From Anisakis pegreffii (lineage: Eukaryota > Nematoda > Chromadorea > Rhabditida > Anisakidae), in assembly GCA_035041965.1 (NCBI GenBank), contig JAPYMA010000057.1, positions 62,001-126,000 on the forward strand: 64,000 nucleotides of DNA, given 5' to 3'. Shown piece by piece: positions 25,101 to 35,854 of the stretch. A program made the translations under genes and the position numbers. Numbering within the stretch: position 1 is the first letter of the stretch; each line of letters opens with the position of its first letter. Below the pieces are notes generated by a model. The model saw only the letters and a list, made by a program, of their open reading frames with translations. It was not told the DNA's origin and searched no databases.

Positions 25101-27883
25101 TGCATTGAAATTTCAGTGGCAAAAGGCTTATCAAGTTCAAGCGTAATGCATGTTCTATCAACACGTCGTCAGATATTCAGTGCCTTAGAGCATTACGTTA
25201 CCTCGAAGATTCCAGCTGATCCGAATCGTCTCGGCGATCTAACCTTCTTCATACTTTCTCCATTGCAGGTGAGAATGTTCGATGACCATAATTTGCATCA
25301 ATTCCTCTCGTAGAGTTTCTGTGATCATTTTCATCAAGTAAAGTATGTCATAATTGTGTTGGGTTTCATCTGCGCTCAGCATGAAAAATTCATCGCTTCT
25401 CTATGCCATATGTACATTCGGGTGTTAAAATCCATCTTTCTAATTTAGACTTCGGGAATTACTAAGAAATGTGCTTCGCAATGAAGCATCCACGATATTT
25501 CTGCGAAATTCTGGCCTAAATTAGTCGCTATGTTACGAAAAAGAAATGAACAGATGTAGTCTGAAACGTCAACGTCAGAGGTTTATATGCAGTCAGCATG
25601 AATTTTGATGTGCAAATTGGATGCTGGCTTATTTGCAATCAGTATTGCCGGATACTTTTGATAAACTGAAAGAATAGTTCAATAATTTCAGACTCTAGCC
25701 AATATGATATCGGAAGATTTGTTGGTATCGAAATTGTCGGGCGTCGCACATTTGGATCAGCTCATGGAAGAGTTGATACTTTGTGATCCAGGAGAACAGA
25801 AAGTGCTCTCTAATCGGTTTCAAAACGGTGAAAATCATAGTTGATTGGTTTTGTTTCGACGAAATAAAATACTTCTGTTCATACAATATTCTTCGCGTGA
25901 TTAATGATAATTTCGACGTGCCAACTTCTGAAATTTTCAAATTTGAAAACTGAATTTGAGACATATCATACTTTGTTGTTTATAGACATAGACATATCAC
26001 AAACATTAGCTTATGAAGATGTAAATGTAGAACGCATAAATCTAATTGAGTAGTGGTTACTTCAAACCCAGAAAAATAAACATATTACCAAGTGATGGCT
26101 TGAATATTAGCTATATTTACGCGATTTTATTTGATATAGTAAGAGTGGAATGATTTAAACTCAGTAAGATTCATTTGCATGACAACTCATTAGAAACGAC
26201 TGTTAAGTGAGTTGAAGAAACAAATCAAAATCAACTCTTGAACTGATTGGTGTTCCATTTTGAACGCTTTCGAAATAAGCATCATTTATCGGTTTGGTTA
26301 AGATGTTTCAGTTAAAGAAAGTATCGAATTGGCGAATAATCGCGAGATCTCTCACTCCCTCCCATGTAGTATCTATATGCAAAGGTTTGATCTTGATGTT
26401 CAGCTCGTTTCTTGTTTTTCATGTTACTTCAACCAATTTCTTATTTCGAGTATCTTCTTTTTGGAAGTCCTTCTCTGTACATTTCTACTATTGCTGATTG
26501 GTTATCATTCATATTTCCGACATAAATTTTCAATGGCTTTTTCAAAGTGTATATTTGATCACGGTGAAGTGATTACATTGATATATTGAAGTTGGCAAGA
26601 AACTTCATGTAACTTCTTGATTTTTTTCTGGCTTCTTCACTGAGTTGTGATAAATTAGCAGACGAGGTGAGAATTGTGGCCGTATGGAGTGCTGGAGAAT
26701 AAGGGAGATGGCGGTTTGTCATACGGCCAAAGAGGGGCATGAAGTGCGAGAACATAAATAAGATTTGTTGCTCTAAGGCATGAATGTTCAGCCCGCAGTT
26801 CCTTGTAGCGACTCTTATCCCTTTGTCTGAATTATACTAGTTTAGCAAAAAAAAAAAAGATAACGCAACTTGTGAACATCTTCTGTTTGGATCGTAATTC
26901 GGAGGAGATGGACAACTTGCTTAAATCTGGCCAAATTCATTCGAATCACGCCATGACAATGCGACTGAATTGCAGCGCAGCAACAGTCTCAACGACACCA
27001 CAACCGAGTCACCACGATCAACAACAGCATCCAGTTCCAATGTCTCTACCATCTTCACCAACAAATCCCATACATCACCAGACATCACCATCGAGCAACG
27101 ATCTGGATGATTCGTTGAATATTCATACATTTAATAAATTTGCACCATCCACTACACTGTCTTCATACATTCTTGGTCCTCTGGATGGGTAATCAACTTT
27201 GTTTACTTACTTTCACTTTGCATTCACTTTTTATTTTACATCATCATCTTACTTAGTCTGTCATCCGGGAATAGGGCAATTGAAAAAAAAATTTCAAATA
27301 ATTTCATATTTCAAATTTATTTTCTTGTCAACATTCAAGCAATACACATTTGTTTGCAAACTCGTGTCGTATAATGGAGGCAATTAGTATTTATTAAAAT
27401 GTGTTTAGAAATTGACTGTTCGCAAAAGTAACGATAGTGATCCTTTGTTTCACTCCTTTTCACTCCGCATTCCATTTTCGTGTTTTCTTCAGCAGATAAT
27501 CTGACGTATGCATGAAGAGTATATTTCCAACTGCTTACTTCAACGAATTGAAACTCGATCGGATTTTCACTGCTTTTTCTTGGAAACATATTTCTCCTAG
27601 AAAAACAAGTGAACAACATTCTGAATGTATTACTTCAGAAGAAATAGTAACCCATAAATCTGTTTGATTGATTGTGTGGCATTCAATTATCAATAGATGA
27701 ACAGTGGTCGCTTCCAGGAATCATTCGCCGTCACCTGGTATGGAAATATTGAACAGTTTGGTTGAGCCGATTCAGTCGACGTTCCAAAACAGTTGCTGCA
27801 CCAGCACAACAACATGCACACATCCACCGCTGTTCGGTTCGATTACAGATTCCGTTTGCGTACCAACCTCACTTCATTCGTGA
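19194..27883 (+). CDS. HNF4-type nuclear hormone receptor, 13 exons
   Basis: This is a ligand-regulated zinc-finger transcription factor. Exons are 19185-19245, 19682-19771, 20280-20354, 21232-21297, 21406-21553, 21815-21980, 23569-23700, 24078-24220, 24766-24884, 25117-25268, 25692-25827, 26846-27188 and 27718-27883; all phases match and, from ATG 19194, give 595 residues. DNA-binding domain: finger 1 cysteines C26, C29, C43 and C46 with P-box CNGCKGFFRR; finger 2 C62, C68, C78 and C81; then the C-terminal extension AGMKIDAVQNERD. Residues 82-199 are a Ser/Thr/Pro-rich hinge. The ligand-binding domain is about 200-420: [35 protein letters not shown] and a helix 10/11 region. Residues 427-595 are His/Ser/Pro-rich. 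Exon 12's left edge (TTTAG then an A-run) and the start codon are the weakest points. Assignment to a particular nematode nhr paralogue is not possible here. Confidence 0.93.
21103..21177. repeat. Perfect 35-bp inverted repeat with 5-nt loop
   Basis: Arms 21103-21137 and 21143-21177 are exact reverse complements around the loop AATAT. It lies in the receptor intron between exons 3 and 4, with the end of the right arm 54 bases upstream of the exon 4 acceptor. Confidence 0.97.
21205..21240 (+). promoter_or_regulatory. Duplicated 3' splice site before receptor exon 4
   Basis: The string TTAAGATAATCGAGC is present as ATTAAG|ATAATCGAGC (AG at 21209-21210) and again as TTTAAG|ATAATCGAGC (AG at 21230-21231), 21 bases apart. 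Only the second gives an open frame into finger 2. The first would add seven codons that end in TAA. Confidence 0.85.
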
Positions 27884-28649
27884 TTCATGCCCCACAGAAA
27901 GCGCACAGTCTTCTCGTTTCGTAATTCATAAGTTCACCTCATTTCACATTCCACTCATCTCATTTATTGCATCCTCAAAATTCTACTCTCGTTCAATTCT
28001 CAACCATTTATCATTCATTCTTCATGCAATACTAATTCTTTGCACATTTGAGATTTTCAATTCAAAACAGGACAAACCGATATGCAATAATGCATTCATT
28101 CCTGTGGATTCTTATATTTGTGACCATGGCAATTTCCAAAACAACACTTAAATAGAAGTATTCCTCATGTAATCGTATAATGGAGACCATTAGTATTCAT
28201 TAGTTTTATTAGTGCAGTAAAATTGAATACAGTAAAATTGTTAGACTGTATATCGTATACAAATGTATGCCAGATTCGTCAGACAAATGCACAAAATGCT
28301 TTGCTATCTACATTTTCGACCTTCAGTTGCATCAAGCAATGTTATAAAATCAGTCAAATACTTCTGCTAAAACCATTACGACTATGTTAGTAATTTTGTT
28401 TTTATTGACTATCAGTGTGCTCATTTCATATCTGAATGTTTTGTTTTCAAGTTGCACCACATGAGAAGATTGTAATTTATCGAAGAGATTTCAAATCGTT
28501 AAGGTCATCATATGTGGTGATGTACATTCGAGCGAATGTTCGGTGATGTTCTCAGTTATTTTCGTTGGTATTGTAAAAATTATCACCAATGCAATAATTG
28601 TCACTGAGTTTATCGTTGTTGTCATCGTTGTTGTTCTTGTTAAATTCAG
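27884..28649. other. 3' flank of the nuclear receptor gene
   Basis: This is A/T-rich and probably includes the 3' UTR. The frame at 27762-28151 is a shadow of the last receptor exon that happens to stay open into the flank. Confidence 0.5.
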
Positions 28650-28731
28650 GAATTTCATTATTGACCAGCTTAGGTGGTTACCTTCATCGACGAACTATCC
28701 GGCCGAAAGCTTATGTTGTATAAAGTGTTGA
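28650..28731 (+). CDS. Candidate terminal exon, possibly an alternative receptor 3' end
   Basis: A TTAAATTCAG acceptor is followed by G then 27 in-frame codons to TGA (IIDQLRWLPSSTNYPAESL). It needs a preceding phase of 2, the same as receptor exon 12, and starts with the same G-AAT as receptor exon 13. It could therefore be an alternative last exon of that gene, or belong to an unseen gene. Confidence 0.3.
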
Positions 28732-28833
28732 CTGAAAAAGGAATTCATCTCGAATTGACTGTTTCTGTTCCTCTTGTTCATTGAATTACTGCGTTTTTTT
28801 TGTTGCCATATACGTTTGTGAAGATTGTAACAG

Positions 28834-28985
28834 CGAAACAACAATCCAACGCTGGCAAAAAACTGCAAGCTTTCCAAAGTGCGCAGATTATCTCACATCT
28901 CAAAAATTCATTCCAATTCTATTCAGCTCAGTCTTCGCAACACAAATGTTTTGACGGCATCAATTTTCCAGATCGCCTGATCTAA
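28834..28985 (+). CDS. Candidate terminal exon, unidentified
   Basis: A GATTGTAACAG acceptor precedes a 50-codon frame ending in TAA. The composition is polar (KQQSNAGKKLQAFQSAQII). The minus strand is also open across part of it (28695-28877), which lowers confidence. Confidence 0.25.
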
Positions 28986-31589
28986 TGAAAAAAAAGTTTC
29001 TTGCATCATTTTGCACGACTGGATTATAACAGGTCACGAAAACATTCAAAACGCTGAATTGTTGAAATCTGCTACAAACGTATCATGACATTGTTGTCAG
29101 TGATCGTAATTTTATGAATGCGTTGTGAAATTGGGTAAATCGATTCGTTCGAATGAAAAACGACTGATTTGTCGCGTATTTTGAACAGGAAATATTTTAA
29201 TTCATTCATTTTTGATTCATATTTAATTTTGTCTTATTTCGTCTTTTGAAGAATCATTTTATTCTCAGACAGTTACTTATTTGTGTGTGCTCGTGAAGTG
29301 ATCTGACATTTCGATAAAACAAGTTTAGCTTAACGGGCTGAAAATAACACCAGCTAAGATGTGTAATGACAAAATTCGAAACAGCATGATATTTTTTCTT
29401 CAACAAGGTTTACCAAGTTTTCATTGATTTCAAATAATCCGTAGCTACCACAGCCAGGATTTTGTATGATGGTGAGGGTTTATGATGCTTTTGGTTGATC
29501 GATAAGATGTTTTGTCCAACAACTAGAGTGGTTTTCATTCCACGGCTGCAAAATGTATTGCAGTTTCGAGCTAGTTTACAATCGTTTTATACCAGCGCGT
29601 TACAAATCACCAGTGTTTTATATGTGCGGTGTTTGCCTAGTATCAGTGACCTGAGCAACATTTATCACACCAATAGCTGATATTGATAAGATAAAGATAG
29701 GTCAGTGCAGTCAAGGCTGTGCGTGCAAAGTTGAGCCATAGGAATTGGGTTTAGCGAATTTAACTGCTCAGATTAAGTACAAATTTAATGCGAGAATTTA
29801 GTGAGAAAATTCCAAATAGTCAAAAATGATCCCAAAACAAAGCATTGCATGAAAGTTCGTTCAACGCAAATCACTTGCACTCACTCAAAATGATCATTCG
29901 TTAAAAAGAAAATCAGAAATGTGCATTAGTAAGAAATGTTTTCTATTCTTTAATTTTTTATTTAAAAATATCGATGTAATGTAATATTTCAGAAGTGATT
30001 TTTACAAAATGTTTCTCTTATTCAAAATGTTTACCTCATTCGTCTCTTACTTCCTTGTTGAGAGGTGTCATTGTATAAATTAATGTGATATTCTAATGAA
30101 TTGTTGACATTTTTTTACGAAGTTTTATGTTTTAATTTGCTCATCATTTTAGGGAAATGTTGTGTTTTTTACGAGACTTTTTTTTTCAAGTGAATACATT
30201 TCCTCGAGTTTGTGTGAAAGAACGAATTGAAGATATTTCCTTTCCTCCTTGCGATTGCATTGAATTGAATAATTACAAGTGCACTGAAACCCTCCGCTTA
30301 CAATTGAACTGCATCTGAAGCATCATCTCACCAACTACGACTTTGCTACTTAGGGCAAAAGTTTTCAGCATAAAAAACCGAGTTTTGGAACCTGTATCTC
30401 TTAAAGTGAAACAGGCAAAGAGATATAGGTTCTGGAACCTAAATGGATATAAACGGACAAAGACAAAGAGGTTCACTGAAATTTTAATTCTTATCGAAAG
30501 GTTCTCAGCCCAACAAACATTAAAAATTCCAGTCATAAACCAATCAGCCTTCATCAGGTACCAGGAATGTGCGAAATGCATGAAAATGGCCGATTGAAAT
30601 TCAATATTGCGACATATCAATTGCAGTGTGTACATGTACACTATTTCAAGCATGAAATATGAGAAAGCATTGGAACATCATTAAGAGTGGGCGATGCATA
30701 ACATGCATTTTGTATTGACCTACCTAGCATTGAGGTATGTTGTGATGATAATCGATTGCAAATGGCATTCACTCATTAAGAAAACAATCATAAAATGTTC
30801 ATCATCTGCTTGCGCACAAAAAACGATGCACAGTAGAACTGACTGGTTTTATTAACAAAACCATCGTTGTTCCACATAGTGTACACAGTGCACGGGAGCA
30901 TGATACGAGGACCTTCAGGTGTATATTTATTTCCAGTGCTATGCATTGGCGCTCTATCTGCTTTCCCAATACTAGCGGAGCTACTATTTGGGTAGCACGA
31001 TAGCTCGGTGTTTTTTTTTTGATAAGACGGAAATTTGTGGATGATTAATTCCGTTAAAATGGTTTTTTTAGCGGCATAAAGTAGCGATATATTGTTTCAT
31101 CTATTAGCGACATACTTTTTTTTTCAAATTTCCAGTAACCCTCTACTTTCCTTATGCAAGGGAATGCTTATTTTTCTCAGCATCGAGATATTCAGCCCTT
31201 TTGCGATGTTCATATTCATTCATAATTCTATTCTCGAAAATTTTCATAATGAACATACTGTACTGTAGAGTTGTTACCTCTGGAACCCCGAGATCCATTT
31301 CGCACCACTGAATCACTCAGAAATGTACAGACATTATAATTATAGGTGTTTAGTTCAGAACATAGCTTCCTTCCTTTATCATTCGCATTAGAGTTCTGCA
31401 TACTCGGATAATAGATTTCAAATCAACTGCTCGACTACAAGAATATCATAAGCTCCATACTCAAGATACAATGACCATCACTGTTAGCAGCAACATAATG
31501 GTTTCTTGGTACAGGCGGAAAACAGGTTCTTGATCTTAAGGGATTCTGCTTATGTTTAGAGAGAGAATGATCCATTTATAGGAAGGTGC

Positions 31590-31818
31590 GACTGCTAATA
31601 TAGAGGGAAGATATAAAAGCAGCGATTAGAGAACTCTTTCTGCTGAGTGGCGTTTCAGCAAAAACTGCTGCTATTTCTCCAAGTAGAGGCACTCTTAGTG
31701 ACAGGTTTCCCATATTTTTGATCAACAGCGCCACTAACAGATTACTTCTAGCTAAAAAAAACCCTTTCAGCGAATCAGCGATTGGCGGAGCCACTTTTTT
31801 GAGTGGCGAATCCATCAC
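31590..31818. repeat. Probable old repeat fragment
   Basis: This contains several copies of a GAGTGGCG/CGCCACT motif in both orientations, AGCGATTAG/AGCGATTGG pairs and a small hairpin CCACTTTTTTGAGTGG. The minus-strand 80-codon frame running through it is probably repeat-derived. Confidence 0.4.
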
Positions 31819-31819
31819 G

Positions 31820-31875
31820 CTTCATAACAGATGCACTTTTATGAACACTTCATAACAGATGCACTTTTTGTGATC
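31820..31875. repeat. Two tandem 28-bp units
   Basis: CTTCATAACAGATGCACTTT begins each unit, at 31820 and 31848. The copies differ only near the 3' end of the unit. Confidence 0.9.
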
Positions 31876-32534
31876 ATTCTCTTTTTTATCCACTTTCACA
31901 CCACAGTCATTTCCGCATTCCATCAATTGCCAATCGGAATGTTGTCTTTATCTTGATGCAAGTTAATCTCCATAATATACATTTCGTGTAACTGTGCGAA
32001 TGAACACAATCAGTGAATCTGCCTTTCTATGTTATCATCAATTTTAAAACATATGAACTGAGGTGAAATGCTCATTGACAACTTTGATGTGACAAAATAA
32101 ATCCTATGAATCGAAAATTTTAACGAGAAATTTAATTCACTGCAAAGGCTCACAAATGAATACTAAAATCACTGCTAACACGATAAAAAGTTCGCGATAT
32201 TTTCTCCGACTTCTGTAACCGTAATCCCTCAATTGATAGTGTATGGAAATGTACATTTATCGGTTATACACTTTAAAACTTTGCAACTTAGGGCAAATGA
32301 AACCATAAATCATGATTTTATTGTTTCGTAAGAAACGAACCACAGCAATTCAAACTGAAGCATGAATGCATTCGTACAAAGTATATTCAAATTTATCTCG
32401 TTGGCCAGAAAAAAAGCCTTTTTTAAGCATCTCATCTAAGCGTTCAACGTTAGCACTCTCTGAATTCATGAAGGGTATTCGCATCTACCAAAAAAGTATT
32501 CCTCAATTAGTTTCTAATTTGTTTTTCTGCACAG

Positions 32535-32647
32535 TCTGCAACCCACCAGTAACGAGTGAACCACTGGAATACTTATCGGAAACTGGTCTCGATGCTTATA
32601 TAGATGCACACAATGCATTTCTATCCAATAACCAAAATGCATTATAA
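32535..32647 (+). CDS. Candidate terminal exon, unidentified
   Basis: A TTTTTCTGCACAG acceptor is followed by a 37-codon frame ending in TAA (CNPPVTSEPLEYLSETGLD, AYIDAHNAFLSNNQN). The other two frames are closed quickly. Preceding phase is 1. It ends about 100 bases before the tail of the minus-strand exon at 32748-32886, which would make the two genes convergent. No family is recognised. Confidence 0.4.
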
Positions 32648-32747
32648 ATTTTTCTGGCGTCTCCACCATCTCCACCAATATATCACTGTTCCAAACAATT
32701 TTAAATCAAAGAGTCTCTGGAGCACATTTTTTATGGAGCAATAACAA

Positions 32748-33233
32748 AAAAATGTAAGTATGAAAAGTGCATTCGATGAACTATTGTTGGTAATGAAACG
32801 CAAGTAGAAATTGAATTCACCACTGAACCGATCCATTGATCGTCGATTTAGTTCCATCTGCATCGTTGAGCTAATCCACACTTCTTCTGCAATGCCAATA
32901 TCCGAAAAGCTTCTCGGCTATTGCCTCAGCCGCAAATTTCTACTTTGTCGCGATATTATTGTCGGATATAATTTGGATGTGTCGCTATCCTTCAAAATAA
33001 AAAAAGCACCACTTTTCTACCGATAGAATTCTCTCGCATCGAATTGATTTTGCTCTGATACTTTGTTTTCATCTTATATGCGCATCCTATCGTATTCACG
33101 TTCCCATCGTCGTGCCAATTCAAAAAATATCGATATATCTCGTTCAAATTTTTGTGGCGTTTTCGAATACCGTACTTTTCGTTGTTCAACCTCGTGTCAC
33201 GAAATACAAACATTCGGCCTACGGTACTCAAAG
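32748..33233 (-). CDS. Unidentified minus-strand gene, two phase-matched exons
   Basis: The upstream exon is 33021-33233, entered by a TTCAAATATCAG acceptor and left by the donor ATCG|GTAGAA. The next exon starts at 32886 after ATTGGCATTGCAG. Joining them keeps the frame (G plus AA gives Glu). The product is charged and well composed: FVFRDTRLNNEKYGIRKRH, LNEIYRYFLNWHDDG, then SSTMQMELNRRSMDRFSG. The second exon's end is unclear: the frame stays open to 32642, but its A/T-rich end probably lies beyond a donor, with AGTG|GTGAAT near 32824 or a later GT as options. The left coordinate given is approximate. Further exons must exist on both sides. No domain is recognised. Confidence 0.55.
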
Positions 33234-33897
33234 CTGATATTTGAACAAGATGGCGACGTGAGGTCCTATCTGATCATCGACCTCACTGTAGGTGAAAATT
33301 TTGAAGATTCTATCGAAATGAATCTCTGAAAAATAACAAGCTACATTATAATAACAAATATATGTTTCCTGAATCACAGTCAAACATTATATTTCAGCCA
33401 GCGTGATCTGTTTTTGCGTTGTTTATTGCACTCCTAAAAGTCGTCAATGACGTTATAGTATGGTGCGCATTAAAAAAAACCGTTTCTGGGGGCATCCAGC
33501 GTATCATCTAAAGTGAACGATCTTACGGCTCAGTCTTAGCATGGTTGCGGAGTTCTGCGACAATCTGCTTAGTTCATGAGGTTTAGCGGTTGATATGATA
33601 TGTATGTTGTCATTCCAAGTACAATTCATATGGTTGCGGTTCAGCTGCTAAAAGAAAAAACGAATAGAAGCCCTTTGGAGATGATGAATGTCCACTTTGA
33701 CATATACCAAGCAAAGCAGAGAATCTGAGTTAGTTTTTATGTGAAGATGAATGAAATGAATTTATTGTGAAAGACACAAGATGCATATTGAATTGTAAGC
33801 AATTTCGTCACTCAACTTCATCGCGACTACTCATCATTGATTCGGCTGCACAGTGCTATCAAAAAAGATTTTATTTGGATTAGAATATTGATTGCAG

Positions 33898-34064
33898 TTC
33901 AGAAAAATAAAAGAAAAATCATCCAAACTTGTCGTCACGCAATGTGGTCCAACCTCGATGTTTTCGTCATATCGTCACTGAGCAGATGCAGTATCCATTT
34001 CACATCTGCTCATATCTTCCACAACATTTTAATTTGCTATGTGCATGTTCGGTGTTCATCATAG
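33898..34064 (+). CDS. Candidate exon, unidentified
   Basis: A TATTGATTGCAG acceptor opens a frame to a stop at 34064 with plausible composition at its start (KNKRKIIQTCRHAMWSNLD). It sits between minus-strand candidates, which lowers confidence. Confidence 0.25.
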
Positions 34065-34482
34065 AATCAAAAAGTAACCTAGTTGTGTGCTAGTATTCGC
34101 GTGTTACTAGACCGAATACTACTATAGTTCCTTGATTTGCATTAATTAAACATCCCTTATGATGTAATTCTTCAAGTTACAACAGCAACACGTAAATGTT
34201 TGATGAGGCATAATAGGTTGTTTACTGATGGATTTGTTTGGTATCCTCGTCATCAGCTGAGTGATCCTTGAGCACATTTTAATTTTGAAGGATGTCAACT
34301 TGTCGATAACTAGCATTTCATTAAGTACTGCTAATATCTGTTTGCTTATTGAATTAAAAAGTTGACTATACACTCCAAAATATTGGTTATAAACTCTTTG
34401 GTAGTGAGAAAAAATTTTTTTTAGAATGGTGTCTTGTCAATCATCCGATCATTCGGGAAGTTTTGTATTATAATCGCGTATC

Positions 34483-34656
34483 TCATGAAAGGGACGCCAG
34501 TTTTCCTTGAACGGATGACTCCCACAAAATTCGTTCATCGTTCTTTATGAATTGTACATTGCATCGAAATAACTGGATGGTGGCATGATTTGTGGTGCCG
34601 CCGTCTCGGCTAACTGGGTTGAATGGATTGATGAATGTTTTTGGATTGGTTCGAAT
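34483..34656 (-). CDS. Candidate terminal exon, unidentified
   Basis: A CTCATTGCGCAG acceptor on the minus strand is followed by a 57-codon frame (NPFNPVSRDGGTTNHATIQ, FIKNDERILWESSVQGK) ending in TGA. A second frame is open for the first 37 codons and also looks plausible (THE PQIMPPSSYFDAMYNS type sequence), so the correct frame is not settled. It could belong to the same minus-strand gene as 32748-33233. Confidence 0.35.
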   Translation of the reverse strand: MRTNPKTFINPFNPVSRDGGTTNHATIQLFRCNVQFIKNDERILWESSVQGKLASLS

Positions 34657-35209
34657 CTGCGCAATGAGAACAATTAGTTCGATGGCAATTCTTCAGTGGG
34701 CATCAATTGAATGCTGCATATCCACACAAAACTTCATCGTGCACATCTGTCTGTGTGTTTCAGTGTGTCAATTAGCAATTCACATCAGTTTCTGTTCTCT
34801 TGTTCAGCTTTATTTTTCAGCACTGGATGATCGCGTAAATAACATTGCAGATGTTCACTAAAGCAGTGCATATTGCATGAACAATTCATGTTTTAACAGT
34901 GATTTGCTTAAAATATTTCTGAAGTTGAATCGGAGACTAAATTGAACATCATCAAAGTGACTGACGGAAGTGAAGCGAAATAGTTCCAAAGACGTGTTTG
35001 TTTGTTGATTGTTCGAAGTTCTCATAAGTTCACCGATTTTCTCTTTGCATTTCATTCCCTTTAAATTTTTCCTCTTTCAGACGACAGTCACCTATACAAC
35101 ATTTTTCAACCATAGTGATCGTGCCCTTACCGTATTTTTCCAATCAGGCGAGACTTTGTTTAAACTCTATTTGATCTCATGTTCACTTTTTCCTACATCG
35201 TGTTTAGTT

Positions 35210-35419
35210 ATGTCGCATCAGAACGCCAATTCCATAGACTTTGAAAATGGCAAGCTGGAGATGTCATCTGTCACATCTGATGAGAGCTGCACGTATCTAT
35301 GCAATCGCTCAGCTTCTTCCGAGTATTCTCCATTAGTGCAATTCTTGAGCACAATCATTCGTCACAGTTTGTATCAGAAATTGAATGAATTTTGGGCCAA
35401 ATTACAGATTATTAACTGA
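35210..35419 (+). CDS. Candidate first exon or 69-residue ORF, unidentified
   Basis: An acceptor (CATCGTGTTTAG) lies two bases before an ATG that opens a 69-codon frame: MSHQNANSIDFENGKLEM, SSVTSDESCTYLCNRSASS, then a hydrophobic helix-like part. The arrangement fits a trans-spliced or UTR-spliced start. A strong donor-like GTGAGC follows immediately after the in-frame stop at 35419, which is odd. It may pair with the exon at 35725-35854. Confidence 0.4.
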   Translation: MSHQNANSIDFENGKLEMSSVTSDESCTYLCNRSASSEYSPLVQFLSTIIRHSLYQKLNEFWAKLQIIN

Positions 35420-35724
35420 TGTGAGCTTATTTTTAGTTTATTTCATCATCGGCTCATCAAAATTCTTTTCTGTAATTCGATTGATCAATCAAATTTTGTA
35501 TTCATAGAGATTACAAAGCATCAATGGGCTATAAACCTTAATCGAATTCGGAGGAAATCAAAATATTGATAGAAATCGATTTCAATCAAATTGAACGCGT
35601 CGTTTCTACTAAGAAATTATTCGTTGAAATCGTTTGGAAGATTCGAACAAAATTACATAAAATAGCAGAAACGATAAAATGACAATATATTTGCTTTTGC
35701 ATCGTATTGCTTCGTCATCTCCAG

Positions 35725-35854
35725 TTTCTGTTGTTATCAAACACCACTGGATAGTCCTTTCGATTCTGACTCTAATCCGTATTGTAACGCCGAAGTGGAA
35801 AAGACAGTCAAACATTGTCGCACCTTCATCCCTTCAACCTTCAACTCATTCTAA
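35725..35854 (+). CDS. Candidate terminal exon, unidentified
   Basis: A GTCATCTCCAG acceptor leads into a 43-codon frame ending in TAA: TPLDSPFDSDSNPYCNAE and VEKTVKHCRTFIPSTF. It needs preceding phase 2. A phase-2 donor exists inside the 35210 frame (TCCGA|GTATTC), so the two could form one small gene, but that donor is weak. Confidence 0.4.

Larger units (their letters stand above)
28986..32534. other. Long stretch with repeats and conflicting open frames
   Basis: Plus frame 30343-30597 and minus frame 30273-30653 overlap completely, so at most one is real; neither has clear splice sites. The 30930-31100 and 31560-31880 parts look like old repeats. No gene is supported. Confidence 0.4.

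Noticed and set aside
26921..27130. 69-codon minus-strand open frame
   Set aside because: It lies antisense to receptor exon 12, whose frame is fixed by phase on both sides; the minus frame is a shadow.
27762..28151. 129-codon plus-strand frame
   Set aside because: It starts inside receptor exon 13 in a different frame and continues into the 3' flank without splice sites.
30273..30653. 126-codon minus-strand frame and overlapping 84-codon plus frame
   Set aside because: They cover the same DNA, neither has clear splice sites, and frames of this length are expected about once by chance in a window this size and composition.
34648..34662. GGTTCGAATC, another tRNA-like T-loop
   Set aside because: No cloverleaf can be drawn around it.
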